From Ceriagrion tenellum (taxonomy: Eukaryota > Arthropoda > Insecta > Odonata > Coenagrionidae), in NCBI GenBank assembly GCA_963169105.1, contig OY720640.1, forward strand, positions 60,017,527-60,081,526: DNA of 64,000 nt, given 5' to 3'. Position numbers and translations under genes: made by a program. This document shows positions 34,515-43,664 of this stretch, piece by piece (within the stretch, counting starts at the first letter, position 1; every line of letters begins with the position of its first letter). Under the pieces are notes generated by a model that made no database searches, had not been told where the DNA came from, and was given only the letters and a program-made list of their open reading frames with translations.

Positions 34515-34793
34515 GGCTCTTATTTATGCATGATGTAAATATTGATGTTCTTATTTATGCACGATATTTTGAATCTTTAGTAGTAGTCTTTGTATCCCCT
34601 GCACGTTGGAAAGATTGACGATAGAATGTTTCTTGGTTAGTAGATTTTTAATTGGCGCGTTGCATGTGTGGTACGCTGGTTTCGATGTAATTGCGGTGTT
34701 CTGCCGTATAATTCATGCATGCCTGGTGTGGTAGCAACCCTGCCACACACCCTTTGGGTGGATTACAGGGTATGATGTAGATGTAGATGTATG
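34515..34793 (+). mobile_element. LINE family B 3' UTR and tail
   Basis: This is the reverse complement of 42470-42720 at high similarity: TTTATGCATGATGTAAATA, CTTTGTATCCCCTGCACG, GGTTAGTAGATT and CATGCATGCCTGGTGTGG appear in order. It ends with hairpin CCCTG...CAGGG and inner stem CACCC/GGGTG, then TGATGTAGATGTAGATGTA. It has no coding portion and is a strongly truncated insertion. A 19-bp internal repeat (TTATTTATGCA-type) occurs at about 34518 and 34550. Confidence 0.87.
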
Positions 34794-35094
34794 GCTCGAA
34801 GAAGACTGCACTCATTCAGTAGGGGAAGAAGAACACTCTAGTTTTAGGTGCTCCAACCTCTAGCGTTTTGTCGCACTGTCTAAACTTGATGCATTTTCAG
34901 CTAGGTATCTCACAAAATTCGATATATTTGGCCTCATAACTAACGATAGGGTCGAATCTTTCTGATGATAATAAAATATTAATCACTTGCCTTTGTACCT
35001 TTGAGGAATTTGGTGTAGAATACCTGCCTTTCTCCATGAAAATGGTACGATACAAAATTTCTTATTCAAACCGACATTATTCAAGGTCCAAACT

Positions 35095-35460
35095 AAGTTT
35101 AATAAGGTTATGGCAGTCCCTTCAATGTTGTTTGGTTTAGAATGTTGGGCAGCAAAACAAAAAGAGCTTAAACAAGTGGAGTCATCTGAAATGAAATTTC
35201 TTCGAGCAGTGACGGAGTGTACAAGAAGAGATAAATTAAGGAGTATATCTATAAGAGAGGTACTAGGTATTCGGGCGATCTCAGATAGGGTCGTGGAGTA
35301 CAAAAATAAGTGGAAAGAGCACGTACAGCGAATGCCTAAAGAAAGGTTTCCATAGCAGGCTTTGGAATATAAGCCATAAAGGAAAAGGAGTGTTGGGAGG
35401 CCAAGGTTGAGATGGTGATGTGAAGCCGGAACAGGCTGAAAACCTAACCCTGGAAGGAAG
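35095..35460 (+). pseudogene. Non-LTR retrotransposon RT C-terminal relic
   Basis: The frame from 35110 reads L-F-G-L-E-C-W-A, then S-S-E-M-K-F-L-R-A-V-T-E-C-T-R-R-D-K-L-R, then Y-K-N-K-W-K-E-H-V-Q-R-M. After a stop, K-R-S-V-G-R-P-R-L-R-W follows. This is the conserved C-terminus of a LINE family common in insects and distinct from families A-C. It ends near GGAAGAAGAAGAA at 35454. Confidence 0.75.
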
Positions 35461-35715
35461 AAGAAGAATTGTTAAAGGCGTGTGTTGTAACCAGTGGTAA
35501 CAATAGCGTAGCCATGGCGAGTGAAGCGACATTAGTGATATCATATTTACATCGTATCATATACATATACATACATCGTATTTATATCTCTAATTGGGCA
35601 ATTTTGTTTCATCTACATCTACATCATCTACATACTACCCCGCAAGCCGCCTCAAAAGGCGTGTGGCGGGGGGTGTTAGGACACCAGCCGTCAACAAAAA
35701 AAATCAAAGTTCCGC

Positions 35716-38496
35716 CTAGCATTTATTAAAGTCCTTAATTGTTCGGGGGAAAAACGAATTCCCATACCTATCCGTTCGGCAAAATATCTCCCTTAATTTA
35801 TCGATTCTGTCGGACCTGGAAATATAATGTGGTTCTAATATGATGTTCTCCGTGTCGCTCTGAAATATATTCATTCTCAATTGCTCAAGCAATCTAAGCC
35901 TAGCGCGTAGCCTCCGAGTCTCTAGCAGCTCCCACCCTAAATCTTTCAAAATCTGTGTAACGCTTTCTGTACGGCCGTAGCAGTTTTTCACGAATCGCGC
36001 AGCTTTCCTTTGTATTTTATCAAGTTCATGGACTAGGTCTTTCTCCGCCGGATCCCATATGCTCGCTGCATATTCAAGGTGTGGCCGGACGAGTGCGAAA
36101 TAGCACCTCTCTTTCACTTTATCATCCGATAATCTTCCCACAACACGCTTGACAAATCCTAACTTCTTCAGGGCTCTGCCACAAATATTTCTTATATGTG
36201 TCCCCCACGATAGGTTCGAAGTTATCGTAACTCCCAGGTATTTCACTTCATCTGTCGCATTTATGCTAACGCCATCCACAACATATACATGGGGATAGTT
36301 GGACGACCTACGCAAGAAATGCACCGCCGTGCATTTGCTCAGATTAAGTTCTAGTCCCCACTCTTTGCTCCACGCATGAACGTTGTTTAAGTCCGATGAC
36401 AGAATTTCAAAGTCAGATTGATCACTAATTTCGCGGTATATGACAGCGTCGTCGGCAAATAAACGTATTTTACTGCTAATTCGGGAGCAAAGGTCGTTTA
36501 TATATATAATGAACAAAAGTGGGCCAATAACGCTTCCTTGCGGGACACCTGATGTCACTTTAACTATATCAGAGCTAATTCCGTCAAGAACTACTTTTTG
36601 CTTACGATCACTCAGAAAGTCACGTATCCAGTTTACTACTTGTTCGTTTAACCCGCATGACTGTAATTTGTATAATAGTTTTCTGTGAGGTACCGTGTCG
36701 AAAGCTTTCTTAAAGTCTAGAAATAGTGCGTCAACTTGTTTTTTCGATTCACCAGATTTGAGAACGTCGTGAAGAAAGAGCGCGAGCTGTGTTTCGCATG
36801 ATCTACCTTTCCGGAACCCATGCTGACAATTATGCAGGAGGTTTCGACTGTCCAGAAAAGTCATGATGTTGCTAACAACGATATGTTCGAGAATCTTGCC
36901 TGTAATCGATGTTAATGAAATTGGTCGATAGTTTCCTGGGTCATGTCTGTTTCCCTTTTTAAATATCGGTGTAACGTTTGCAGTTTTCCAGTCCATTGGT
37001 ATCCTTCCTTCAGATAATGACTTATTGAATATTATCTCTAAGAACGGTGCGATCTGTGGTGCTAACTCCTTGAGGACGCGCGCGGGTATTCCCTCCGGAC
37101 CCGGAGATTTATTACTTTTTATCGATTGTAGCTGTTTAGTTATCCCATCGCGCTGAATTGTTATTTCTTTCATCGGTTCCTCAATGTATGGAATGTCTAA
37201 ATTACACGCAGTGTCGTCTGTAGTGTAAACACTTTCAAAGTGGGAGTTTAACACATTAGCTTTATCAATATTTTCTGTGACAAGTTTACCATCTTTATCA
37301 AATAACGAATCTACGGTAGAAGATTTTCCCTGAAGTTCTCTCGCATATGACCAAAAAGATTTTGGATTTTCTTCGAGTAATTTTCCAAGTATTTTTTTCT
37401 TGAAATTTCGCAGTGCAGCACGCAATGTTTTCTTGGTTTTTGAGCGTTGCGCAAGGTAACTCTCTTTTGCTTCTAGTTCCTTCGATTTTTCATCAAACGT
37501 AATGGTTTTTTTGAACATGTTGTACAGTTTTCTCTGTTTCCTAAGGTCTCTCCTAACATCGTTATTGTACCAACGAGGTTCTTTGCTATCACTTTTCAGT
37601 TTTTGCGGAATGTGTTCATTGATTCCTTGGCGTAAGATTTCTAAAAAGTATTTCCATGACACATCGGTGCTTTTATCCTCTGTTTTAGCTACGTAGTCCG
37701 TGTATGAATCATTAAGCATCTCGCCAAATTTAAAGAAGTTACATTTATCAAATAAATAAATATTGCGTTTTGGTTTTTCGGCTGACTCCACTTCTGTCTT
37801 TAAGGTTGCAAGAATTGCTCTGTGATCACTTATACCGTCGAGAACATTGATATGTTTTATCAACTTAGGATGGCTTACTGCTAAAAGGTCTAATATTTTA
37901 TTACCTCTCGTAGGCTTGTCGACTACTTGGGATAGCGAGTGATTTGAGAGTACGTTGAGTAAGATCTCACTGATTTTTCTATTCCTCGAATTCGGTTTTA
38001 CCGTGTAAGAATCCCAATTTATACATGGGAGATTAAAATCTCCCCCAATAATTATTACACTTTTACTATCTCTCAAAGTAAATGCGGATATTTGATTTTC
38101 TAATTGGTAAATAGTATCTACTTCGGAGTTTGGAGGTCTATAAAAAGAGCAAACATGTATTCTCCTATTGTTTTGTTGTTTAATTGTACACCATACGCTT
38201 TCTATTACATTGTCGGTTATTTCGTGAGCGGTGCTATGTAAATGTGATTTAACCGCTAGAAAAACTCCGCCACCTGTTCTATCGCGTCGATCGCGTCTGT
38301 AGATTTTATATCCTGGCGGGAAAACTTCGCTGTCGCTTATATCCTCCACAAGCCAGCTCTCTGTTCCTAAGACTACATCTGCGTCCTGAAATATATGCTC
38401 GATTTCTGCGTGCTTGTTTTTTACGCTACGGCAATTAACTACGACAAAGTTAATGTCGTATTTCGTAAGGTGAGAGTCGGTTGGTCCTTTTTTCAA
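35716..38496 (-). CDS. LINE ORF2: endonuclease and reverse transcriptase
   Basis: This uninterrupted 926-codon frame encodes an apurinic-type endonuclease plus reverse transcriptase for target-primed reverse transcription. Endonuclease (about 15-230): N21, E46 (T-E-S-W), F-Y-R-P-P at 118, G-G-D-F-N at 151 and S-D-H at 223. RT (about 455-700): Y-R-P-I-S-L at 523, motif A F-L-D-F-K-K-A-F-D at 592, motif B S-G-V-P-Q-G at 649 and motif C F-A-D-D at 680. The C-terminal domain ends F-F-P-R-T-I-K-D-F. The frame is entered at TTG; the upstream stop is 10 codons earlier and the first AUG is residue 260, inside the post-endonuclease linker. Translation must therefore use another route. All catalytic residues look intact. 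Confidence 0.93.
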   Translation of the reverse strand: MKKGPTDSHLTKYDINFVVVNCRSVKNKHAEIEHIFQDADVVLGTESWLVEDISDSEVFPPGYKIYRRDRRDRTGGGVFLAVKSHLHSTAHEITDNVIESVWCTIKQQNNRRIHVCSFYRPPNSEVDTIYQLENQISAFTLRDSKSVIIIGGDFNLPCINWDSYTVKPNSRNRKISEILLNVLSNHSLSQVVDKPTRGNKILDLLAVSHPKLIKHINVLDGISDHRAILATLKTEVESAEKPKRNIYLFDKCNFFKFGEMLNDSYTDYVAKTEDKSTDVSWKYFLEILRQGINEHIPQKLKSDSKEPRWYNNDVRRDLRKQRKLYNMFKKTITFDEKSKELEAKESYLAQRSKTKKTLRAALRNFKKKILGKLLEENPKSFWSYARELQGKSSTVDSLFDKDGKLVTENIDKANVLNSHFESVYTTDDTACNLDIPYIEEPMKEITIQRDGITKQLQSIKSNKSPGPEGIPARVLKELAPQIAPFLEIIFNKSLSEGRIPMDWKTANVTPIFKKGNRHDPGNYRPISLTSITGKILEHIVVSNIMTFLDSRNLLHNCQHGFRKGRSCETQLALFLHDVLKSGESKKQVDALFLDFKKAFDTVPHRKLLYKLQSCGLNEQVVNWIRDFLSDRKQKVVLDGISSDIVKVTSGVPQGSVIGPLLFIIYINDLCSRISSKIRLFADDAVIYREISDQSDFEILSSDLNNVHAWSKEWGLELNLSKCTAVHFLRRSSNYPHVYVVDGVSINATDEVKYLGVTITSNLSWGTHIRNICGRALKKLGFVKRVVGRLSDDKVKERCYFALVRPHLEYAASIWDPAEKDLVHELDKIQRKAARFVKNCYGRTESVTQILKDLGWELLETRRLRARLRLLEQLRMNIFQSDTENIILEPHYISRSDRIDKLREIFCRTDRYGNSFFPRTIKDFNKC

Positions 38497-38727
38497 GCTT
38501 ACGTGTATTAGGTTGACGATTTACACTGGAAGTCCTAATTACACCTGATTTAATATCTTTCTCCGGATTACGCGATTTGGAAATATTTCCGCTATTTTCC
38601 GGCATAACCGCGCCTAAGTTTACTTTGATGTGGAGGTTTTCGCAAAGTTGATTTCCTCGGAGGCTACGTTTGATTAATTTTTTACGAATCCCACTAGATG
38701 ACCTACCCTCTAGTCTAAAAAATACCT
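38462..38727 (-). pseudogene. LINE ORF1, C-terminal remnant
   Basis: A minus-strand frame reads V-F-F-R-L-E-G-R-S-S-S-G-I-R-K-K-L-I, then V-N-L-G-A-V-M-P-E-N, and ends S-P-Y-E-I-R-H-stop. It overlaps the start of ORF2 by about 35 nt in a different phase (ORF2 is +1 relative to it). It is basic and soluble-looking, as expected for an RNA-binding ORF1 tail. It is cut at the insertion's 5' edge at 38727, so only about 85 codons remain. Confidence 0.6.
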
Positions 38728-38739
38728 GCAGTTTTGTTT

Positions 38740-39990
38740 ACTCGGAATGCGACTGAAACTTCCGAACTTTTCACTTGTTTACATACCGGATCCGTCGTGC
38801 TTCAACTGATCGATTCGATTGTTCACTATTGATATTTTCAGTCCCTGTTGGTAAACCAGGCGATCTGTGCCATTTCTTCTGAGAAGTTTTTTCTTCCAAC
38901 ACTCATAGATACTTAAACATTACCAAAACCAAACCGATATCAAGTTTAATCAACGCATTATATGTCATGTTTCAATCTGGAATTATATTTTGATTAAGTT
39001 TGATATTTGCTTGGTTTTTGATAATTTTTTACATTTTTTGAGTGTTGGCAGTAGAAAGTTTCATGGTACAAAAAACAGCACTGAATGCCCTGAGCAAGAA
39101 TTAACAATTATCTGTAACGTCAACAAACATTAAAATATAGTTTTATTATTCACAACAAACCTCAATTTGAAAAACTAAAGAAGACTAGTTAATATAGTTG
39201 TCTTGAAAGAAAATAGAAAATTTAAGTTTTATGTTTTATTCTGTCGGTGTTCTTTTGCTATTTTGCTACTTCTGAGATTGTTTATTTTTTCTCTTTCCAG
39301 GTAAGTGATATCCGCTGTACTTAAGTCATCATTCTAGTTTTGGACGGGAGCAACGGTGGTACCACAGGATTAGTAAGTGTCTCTGTTAATAATGACTTCT
39401 TATAGTCTCTGGTGGAAGTGTTGTGTACTCAGGTTGGGACTACGTGCAGTACGTACTGGGTTTTACTATAGCAGCTGAGGACCGATTTAATCAGCCTATG
39501 CTATGCAAATGATACGTGCGCTTCTTAGGGCGCTATCCTTAGTTTGGTCGTAGCATATCGATCCATCCATCCATCCATCAGCATTTATTTCACGAAATCT
39601 TATTCCACAACTCGCGATCGCCCACCATTCACCGTATCTAAACCCTGTAAGACTCCCGTAATAGAAATTTGTATAAAATATTTCAATCTCCCATAGTCCA
39701 CCTACTCCCATTTATTTAGGGTTTCATTGCCATTTGCATTAAATATATGCATCATATTAGTACTTTTAAATAGAGAAAGAATCTCACGTTATTTACATAT
39801 ATATTAAATACGCAGCATCCTTATTACACAACATATTAAATAGCAGTTGCTCTGAGCTTCCAGAATTCAAATTTATGGAAAACTTGGAACTTTCCTCACA
39901 GAATGAGGCTACTAGACTTTGAAACCTCGTGAGTAATTTTCAAATACACCGACTCGATTGATAGCGGCGTTACGTTGCGGAACGACGAGA
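38740..39990. other. Unassigned sequence
   Basis: No exon or named repeat is recognised. It includes a short (ATCC)n microsatellite at 39561-39579 and the splice-like motif described separately. It is AT-rich between 38880 and 39290. Confidence 0.45.
39279..39306 (+). promoter_or_regulatory. Candidate recursive splice site (zero-length exon)
   Basis: A long pyrimidine tract ends in TTTCCAG at 39300 and is followed immediately by GTAAGTGAT at 39301. A strong 3' splice site abutting a consensus 5' splice site is the signature of recursive (ratchet) splicing points known from long insect introns. No exon is seen nearby, so use as a normal exon boundary is less likely. This is sequence evidence only. 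Confidence 0.45.
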
Positions 39991-39992
39991 AG

Positions 39993-40329
39993 GAATGACT
40001 CATAATTATCACGAAGTACAGTTCCACTGTGTTTTAATGCTGTCCACGGGTTTCGACATCTATAGCGTCATTTTTGAAGACAGGGAGAAGGAAAGTTACA
40101 AAGGCGAACCTTTTATACTAGCTCAAGTAAAAAAGGATGGGGGAAGGGAAAAGGTGGGAGAGGAGGGGGTGAGTTTTCCCCCAACTTCCTCTTACTGGAA
40201 TCAGTATAAAAGGTTCGCATTTGTAATCATTCCTTTTGTTTGTCTTGAAAATGACGCTATAGACGTCGAAATCGATAGACGGCATTAAAACATTGAGGAA
40301 CTGCACACCGATTTCATTATGAGTTATTC
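39993..40329. mobile_element. Fold-back element with about 125-bp arms
   Basis: The left arm (39993-40120) and the right arm read in reverse (40329-40200) match closely. Both contain GA(a/c)TCATAAT-type ends, the GTTTTAATGC block, the GACATCTATAGCGTCATTTT-like block and GCGAACCTTTTATA. The centre is a G-rich spacer. Relatives are at 45318-45440 and 51980-52435. A direct repeat TTCAAATACACCG at 39939-39951 and 40327-40339 brackets it. There is no ORF of its own; the 97-codon frame is a by-product. Confidence 0.8.
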
Positions 40330-40377
40330 AAATACACCGTTGAAATAAATATTCCAATGCGATATCGCTTCAATACA

Positions 40378-40782
40378 TTCTACATCTACATACTACCCCG
40401 CGAGCCGCTGCTTGGGCGTGTGGCAGGGGGTGGTAGGTCACCAGCCGTGTAAAGATGGCAAAGTTGTGGAGGTAAAATGGTGACATGTTCTATGAGAGTG
40501 TGTTTGGAGGAGATCAGTTTCCATTGTGGTCGCTTATTGTGCGCGGAAAGAACGAGGTTTTGTACCTATCTGTTCGGCAGAGTGTCTCTCTTATTTTATT
40601 GCATCTGTCAGGCCTAGAAATGTAGTGAGGCGTCATGATAATATTCTCTGTGTCGCTCTGAAAAATATCAGTTCTGGATTTGTCAAGCAGCCTAAGCCTA
40701 GCGTGCAGCCTCCGAGTCTCTAGGGGCTGCCACCTTAATCCATCTTACAGTTGTTTAACACTATATGTTTGTTCGTAGCTAA
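40378..40782 (-). mobile_element. LINE family A, 3' fragment
   Basis: On the minus strand it runs from the E-R-T-Y-S-V region at about 40780 through the E-T-R-R-L and R-S-D-R-x-x-K-I-R-E-like tail to the 3' UTR and the hairpin CCCTGCC...GCGGGG, ending in ATGTAGATG at 40378-40392. It is frameshifted and 5'-truncated. Confidence 0.85.
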
Positions 40783-40790
40783 TTCGGGAA

Positions 40791-41140
40791 CAAGGGGCAA
40801 AATATAGAAACGTATCTATTTTGGCATGCGTCCATTTTGTTTATTGGTATATTAGCTGCATTATAGTTACAGTAATGTGTTTTATTACAGTAGTTCAACC
40901 TTAATATGCAAAAAGTTTCCCCATTCTGATACAGAACATATTGGCGATGCTGACGTGTATTTTTAAAATTTTCTTTGGTTAAATTACACATTCGTGCGAA
41001 GAAAATATGGATGTTTTTTTAAACAAATGTAGCTGTTTAAATGATTTAATGGTGCCGAAATAATTATTCTGGCTGTGAGCGATAATAGATGAATTTTATT
41101 GCAATGAACTTTCCTCGGTATAAAATGGTGACCAGTGTGG
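40791..41140. other. Unassigned sequence between two LINE fragments
   Basis: No gene is recognised. The two flanking LINE fragments have the same orientation, but this spacer is not LINE sequence that I recognise. Confidence 0.35.
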
Positions 41141-41146
41141 AACCTA

Positions 41147-41865
41147 TTTTCCATGTACGTACTACCGTGCGAGCCGCCGTGTGGGCTTGTGGCAGGGGGT
41201 GTTAGGACACCAGTCGTGTAAATATGTAAGGTATAAGGGTTTGGGAGGTGAAATGGTGACATGGGAGTGTATTTAGTGGACCTCAGTTTTTATTGTGGTC
41301 TCTTATTGTGCGCGGAAAGAACGAGTTTTTGTACCTATCTGCTCGGCAGAGTATCTCTCTTATTTTATCGCATCTGTCAGACCTAGAAATGTAGTAAGGC
41401 GTCATGATAATATTCTCTGTGTCAGTCTGAAACACACCAGTTATGAACTCCTCAAGCAAGCTAAGCCTAACGTGTCACTTTCTTGTCTCTAGGGGCTCCC
41501 ATATTAGTCCCTCTGTAAGATGTGAAACACTATATGTTCTCTCGTGGCAGTTTTTAACGAAGCGTGTAGCTTTTCTTTGCTTTTTATTATGTTTTTGGTT
41601 AAATCTTTACGACCAGGGTCCCAAATGCTCGATGAGTATTCGAGGAGTAGCCTTACCAGAGCGAAGCAGCATATCTCTTTCACTTTTCATCCGAGGACAT
41701 TCCTACAATACGATTAACAAAACCTAGTTTCTTTAATGCTGTGCCGAATATGTATTGTCTGTGTGTTCCCCACAGTATATCATAGGGTAAGGTAATTTCA
41801 ACTGTATGTGTAGATTTTATGTTTACTCCACTCACAGCGGTGTTAGGCATGGCGTTACTTATTTC
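41147..41865 (-). mobile_element. LINE family A, 3' fragment (longest of the old copies)
   Basis: The minus strand begins near the V-S-G-V-N-I-x-x-T-x-T-V-E region (about 41850), then W-G-T-H-x-Q-Y-I and K-K-L-G-F-V-N-R-I-V-G at about 41730. It continues to the standard 3' UTR and the CCCTGCC...GCACGG hairpin at about 41165-41200, with ACGTACATG in place of the GTAGAT tail. Multiple stops are present. Confidence 0.85.
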
Positions 41866-42395
41866 TCGTAGGTAAAATCTAAATCGTCAAGGTATCGCTA
41901 ATTTTAAACTATACCCCAGCAGCAGAATTCATCTCGCGTCTGATTATCTCCACTGTAGCTTTTGCCTTACTCTTGCCAGCTCAAAAACTAGCGTTTTGGC
42001 TGAGAAATATATGACTAAACTCTGAACTCGGCAGAACCTAAAAGCCAATCATTCTCTTCTCTGTTGTAATGGAAGCTATCATATAATTGAGAAAATGTAT
42101 CCTGAGGATGAATCGCCCGGCTGAAGATTACCTTTTGAGCTCGCCCATGAATATTTCCGTGGGCTAAGATAATTCATTTCCATCTCGCGTTCATGATTAT
42201 CCCCTCATCACGTATAGCGACCTTTGAATCCGACTTCCTTTGCTCTTGGATTTTTTAACAGGTATCCTTCATGTTGATCTGGCGGTTATCATAGGTGGGC
42301 TTACGATGGACGCGGTTAAGGCTAAATGGCTGTGGCTATATGTAGTCATGTATATGTAATTCCCGATCTTGCTCTGACGCACATGGAGGCTCGTC
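41866..42395. other. Unassigned sequence
   Basis: No gene or repeat is recognised. Confidence 0.35.
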
Positions 42396-42397
42396 AT

Positions 42398-42453
42398 CAT
42401 CATTGGTTATTCAATCCTTGGATTGGTTGACTTCAGCCCGCCACCCTTCCCTA
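42398..42453 (-). pseudogene. RTE-like LINE 3' end, left half of a split copy
   Basis: TTGGTTATTCAATCC followed by GGATTGGTTGACTTCAGCCCGCC matches the 3' terminus of the RTE relics at 58008 and 49385. It stops at CTTCCCTA, where LINE B begins, and resumes at 43262. Confidence 0.75.
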
Positions 42454-43261
42454 CTTCTACATCTACATCATACCCTGAAAGCCACCCAAAGGGTGTGTGG
42501 CAGGGGGTGCTTCCACACCAGGCATGCATGAATGATATGGTAGAACACCGAAACTACATTGAAACCAGCGTACCACACATGCAACGCGCCAATTAACAAT
42601 CCACTAACCAAGAAACATTCTATTGTCAATCGTTCCAACGTGCAAGGGGTACAAGGACTACTACTACATATTCAAAATATCATGCATAATAAGAACATCA
42701 ATATTTACACCATGCAGAAATAAGAACGTAGAGAATATAAAGAAAAAGATTTACTGTCTGCCTATTGTCACAATTCGAACTATTCATGACGACGATCACA
42801 GCTGTTATGGTCCCGAATGGTACGGGGAAAAAATGACATTATATTCCTATCGGTTCTACAATCTAGCTCTCTAATTTTACTGGCGCGATCTAATCTGCCG
42901 TAGTACGAGGGGGTTAATAGTATGTTTTTTACGTCGTCTGAGAAATGATTTTCCTGAAATTTAGTTAGGAGGTTAAGTCTATAATTTAATCTACGCTGTG
43001 ACAGCGATTCCCATCCTAGTTCTTCTAACAGTCCAGACACACTAGCCAACTTATCGTAGCATCGTTTCACAAACCTAGCTCCTCTTCGCTGTACGCGATC
43101 TAACTCTGATATCAACCCCGTTTCGTATGGATCCCATACACTAACAGCATATTGCAGATGAGGCCTAACGAATGAAAAATAACGACGATCTTTCACTTTC
43201 TCATCACATTTTCCTAGTACTCTTTTGATAAAGCCTAGCTTCCTGTAGGCTTGACCACATA
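42454..43261 (-). mobile_element. LINE family B, 5'-truncated, nested in an RTE copy
   Basis: On the minus strand it starts C-G-Q-A-Y-R-K-L-G-F-I-K-R-V-L-G and continues in frame to the end of the protein, then has a 3' UTR of about 250 bp and the hairpin CCCTG/CAGGG, inner CACCC/GGGTG, with a GATGTAGATGTAG tail. Flanks TTCCCTA (42447-42453) and TTTCCTA (43262-43268) look like a target-site duplication with one change. RTE similarity continues on both sides. Confidence 0.88.
42780..43196 (-). pseudogene. LINE family B reverse transcriptase C-terminus
   Basis: This open frame of about 138 codons reads R-R-Y-F-S-F-V-R-P-H-L-Q-Y-A-V-S-V-W-D-P, then A-R-F-V-K-R-C-Y-D, and ends M-S-F-F-P-R-T-I-R-D-H-N-S-C. 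It aligns with residues 793-926 of the intact LINE A ORF2, but with enough differences to be a separate family. It has no RT catalytic domain because of 5' truncation, so it is not a functional gene. Confidence 0.85.
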
Positions 43262-43660
43262 TTTCCTATGTAATGCTAGTTCCCTTACCTCCTGGTAACT
43301 CTTCCTATGTACCTACCTACTTTACTCTTCATTTGATCCGTGAACTTATTCCTGGGTCTGATGACTTTTCCTTCTTTTTTGCCTTCATATATGTTCTTCT
43401 CAAATCCATTGTGTCTCAGGGTGTGTCCAATCCTTCTTGTTCTTCCTATCTGTACAATATTTCATTTGTTCCTTTTCTCTTCCGTACATTCCTTAGTTTC
43501 TTATTTTGTCCGTCCATTTTTACTTCAGTATCCTATTCAAGCACCAGGTTTCGAAAGCTTCTAGTCTGTTCTGGTCAGTTTTTCCAATGGTCCATGCTTC
43601 CGATCCATCGAGTGCTACGCTCCACACGAATGTTTTTACATGCTGAAACGCGTCATTGTG
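43262..43660 (-). pseudogene. RTE-like LINE C-terminal relic, right half of a split copy
   Basis: The plus-strand text is the reverse complement of the RTE C-terminus: R-P-R-N-K-F-(T/M)-D-Q-like, then T-Q-W-x-x-R, and A-F-E-x-W-C-L. It parallels 49440-49840 and 58070-58400 nearly line by line. It ends with the V-W-S-V-A-L-D-G-S-E-A-W-T-I region at about 43600-43640. It is dead, with frameshifts. Confidence 0.8.
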
Positions 43661-43664
43661 TTAA

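Larger units (their letters stand above)
35610..38727 (-). mobile_element. Young LINE family A insertion with target duplication
   Basis: A 3,118-bp CR1/Jockey-type LINE lies on the minus strand. Its 5' edge (38727) is followed by GCAGTTTTGTTT (38728-38739) and its 3' edge by GCAATTTTGTTT (35598-35609), a 12-bp target-site duplication with one difference. From 5' to 3' it has an ORF1 C-terminal remnant (to about 38462), ORF2 (ending 35716), a roughly 100-bp 3' UTR, the tail hairpin (stem CCCCGC/GCGGGG, inner CGCC/GGCG) and a GTAGATG-type tail. The truncated ORF1 means this copy is probably not autonomous, but its intact ORF2 marks it as recent. Confidence 0.92.

Noticed and set aside
34196..34618. 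140-codon plus-strand frame in the CpG-rich patch
   Set aside because: It overlaps open frames on the other strand, is low-complexity (Pro/Ser/Leu), and runs into the LINE B UTR.
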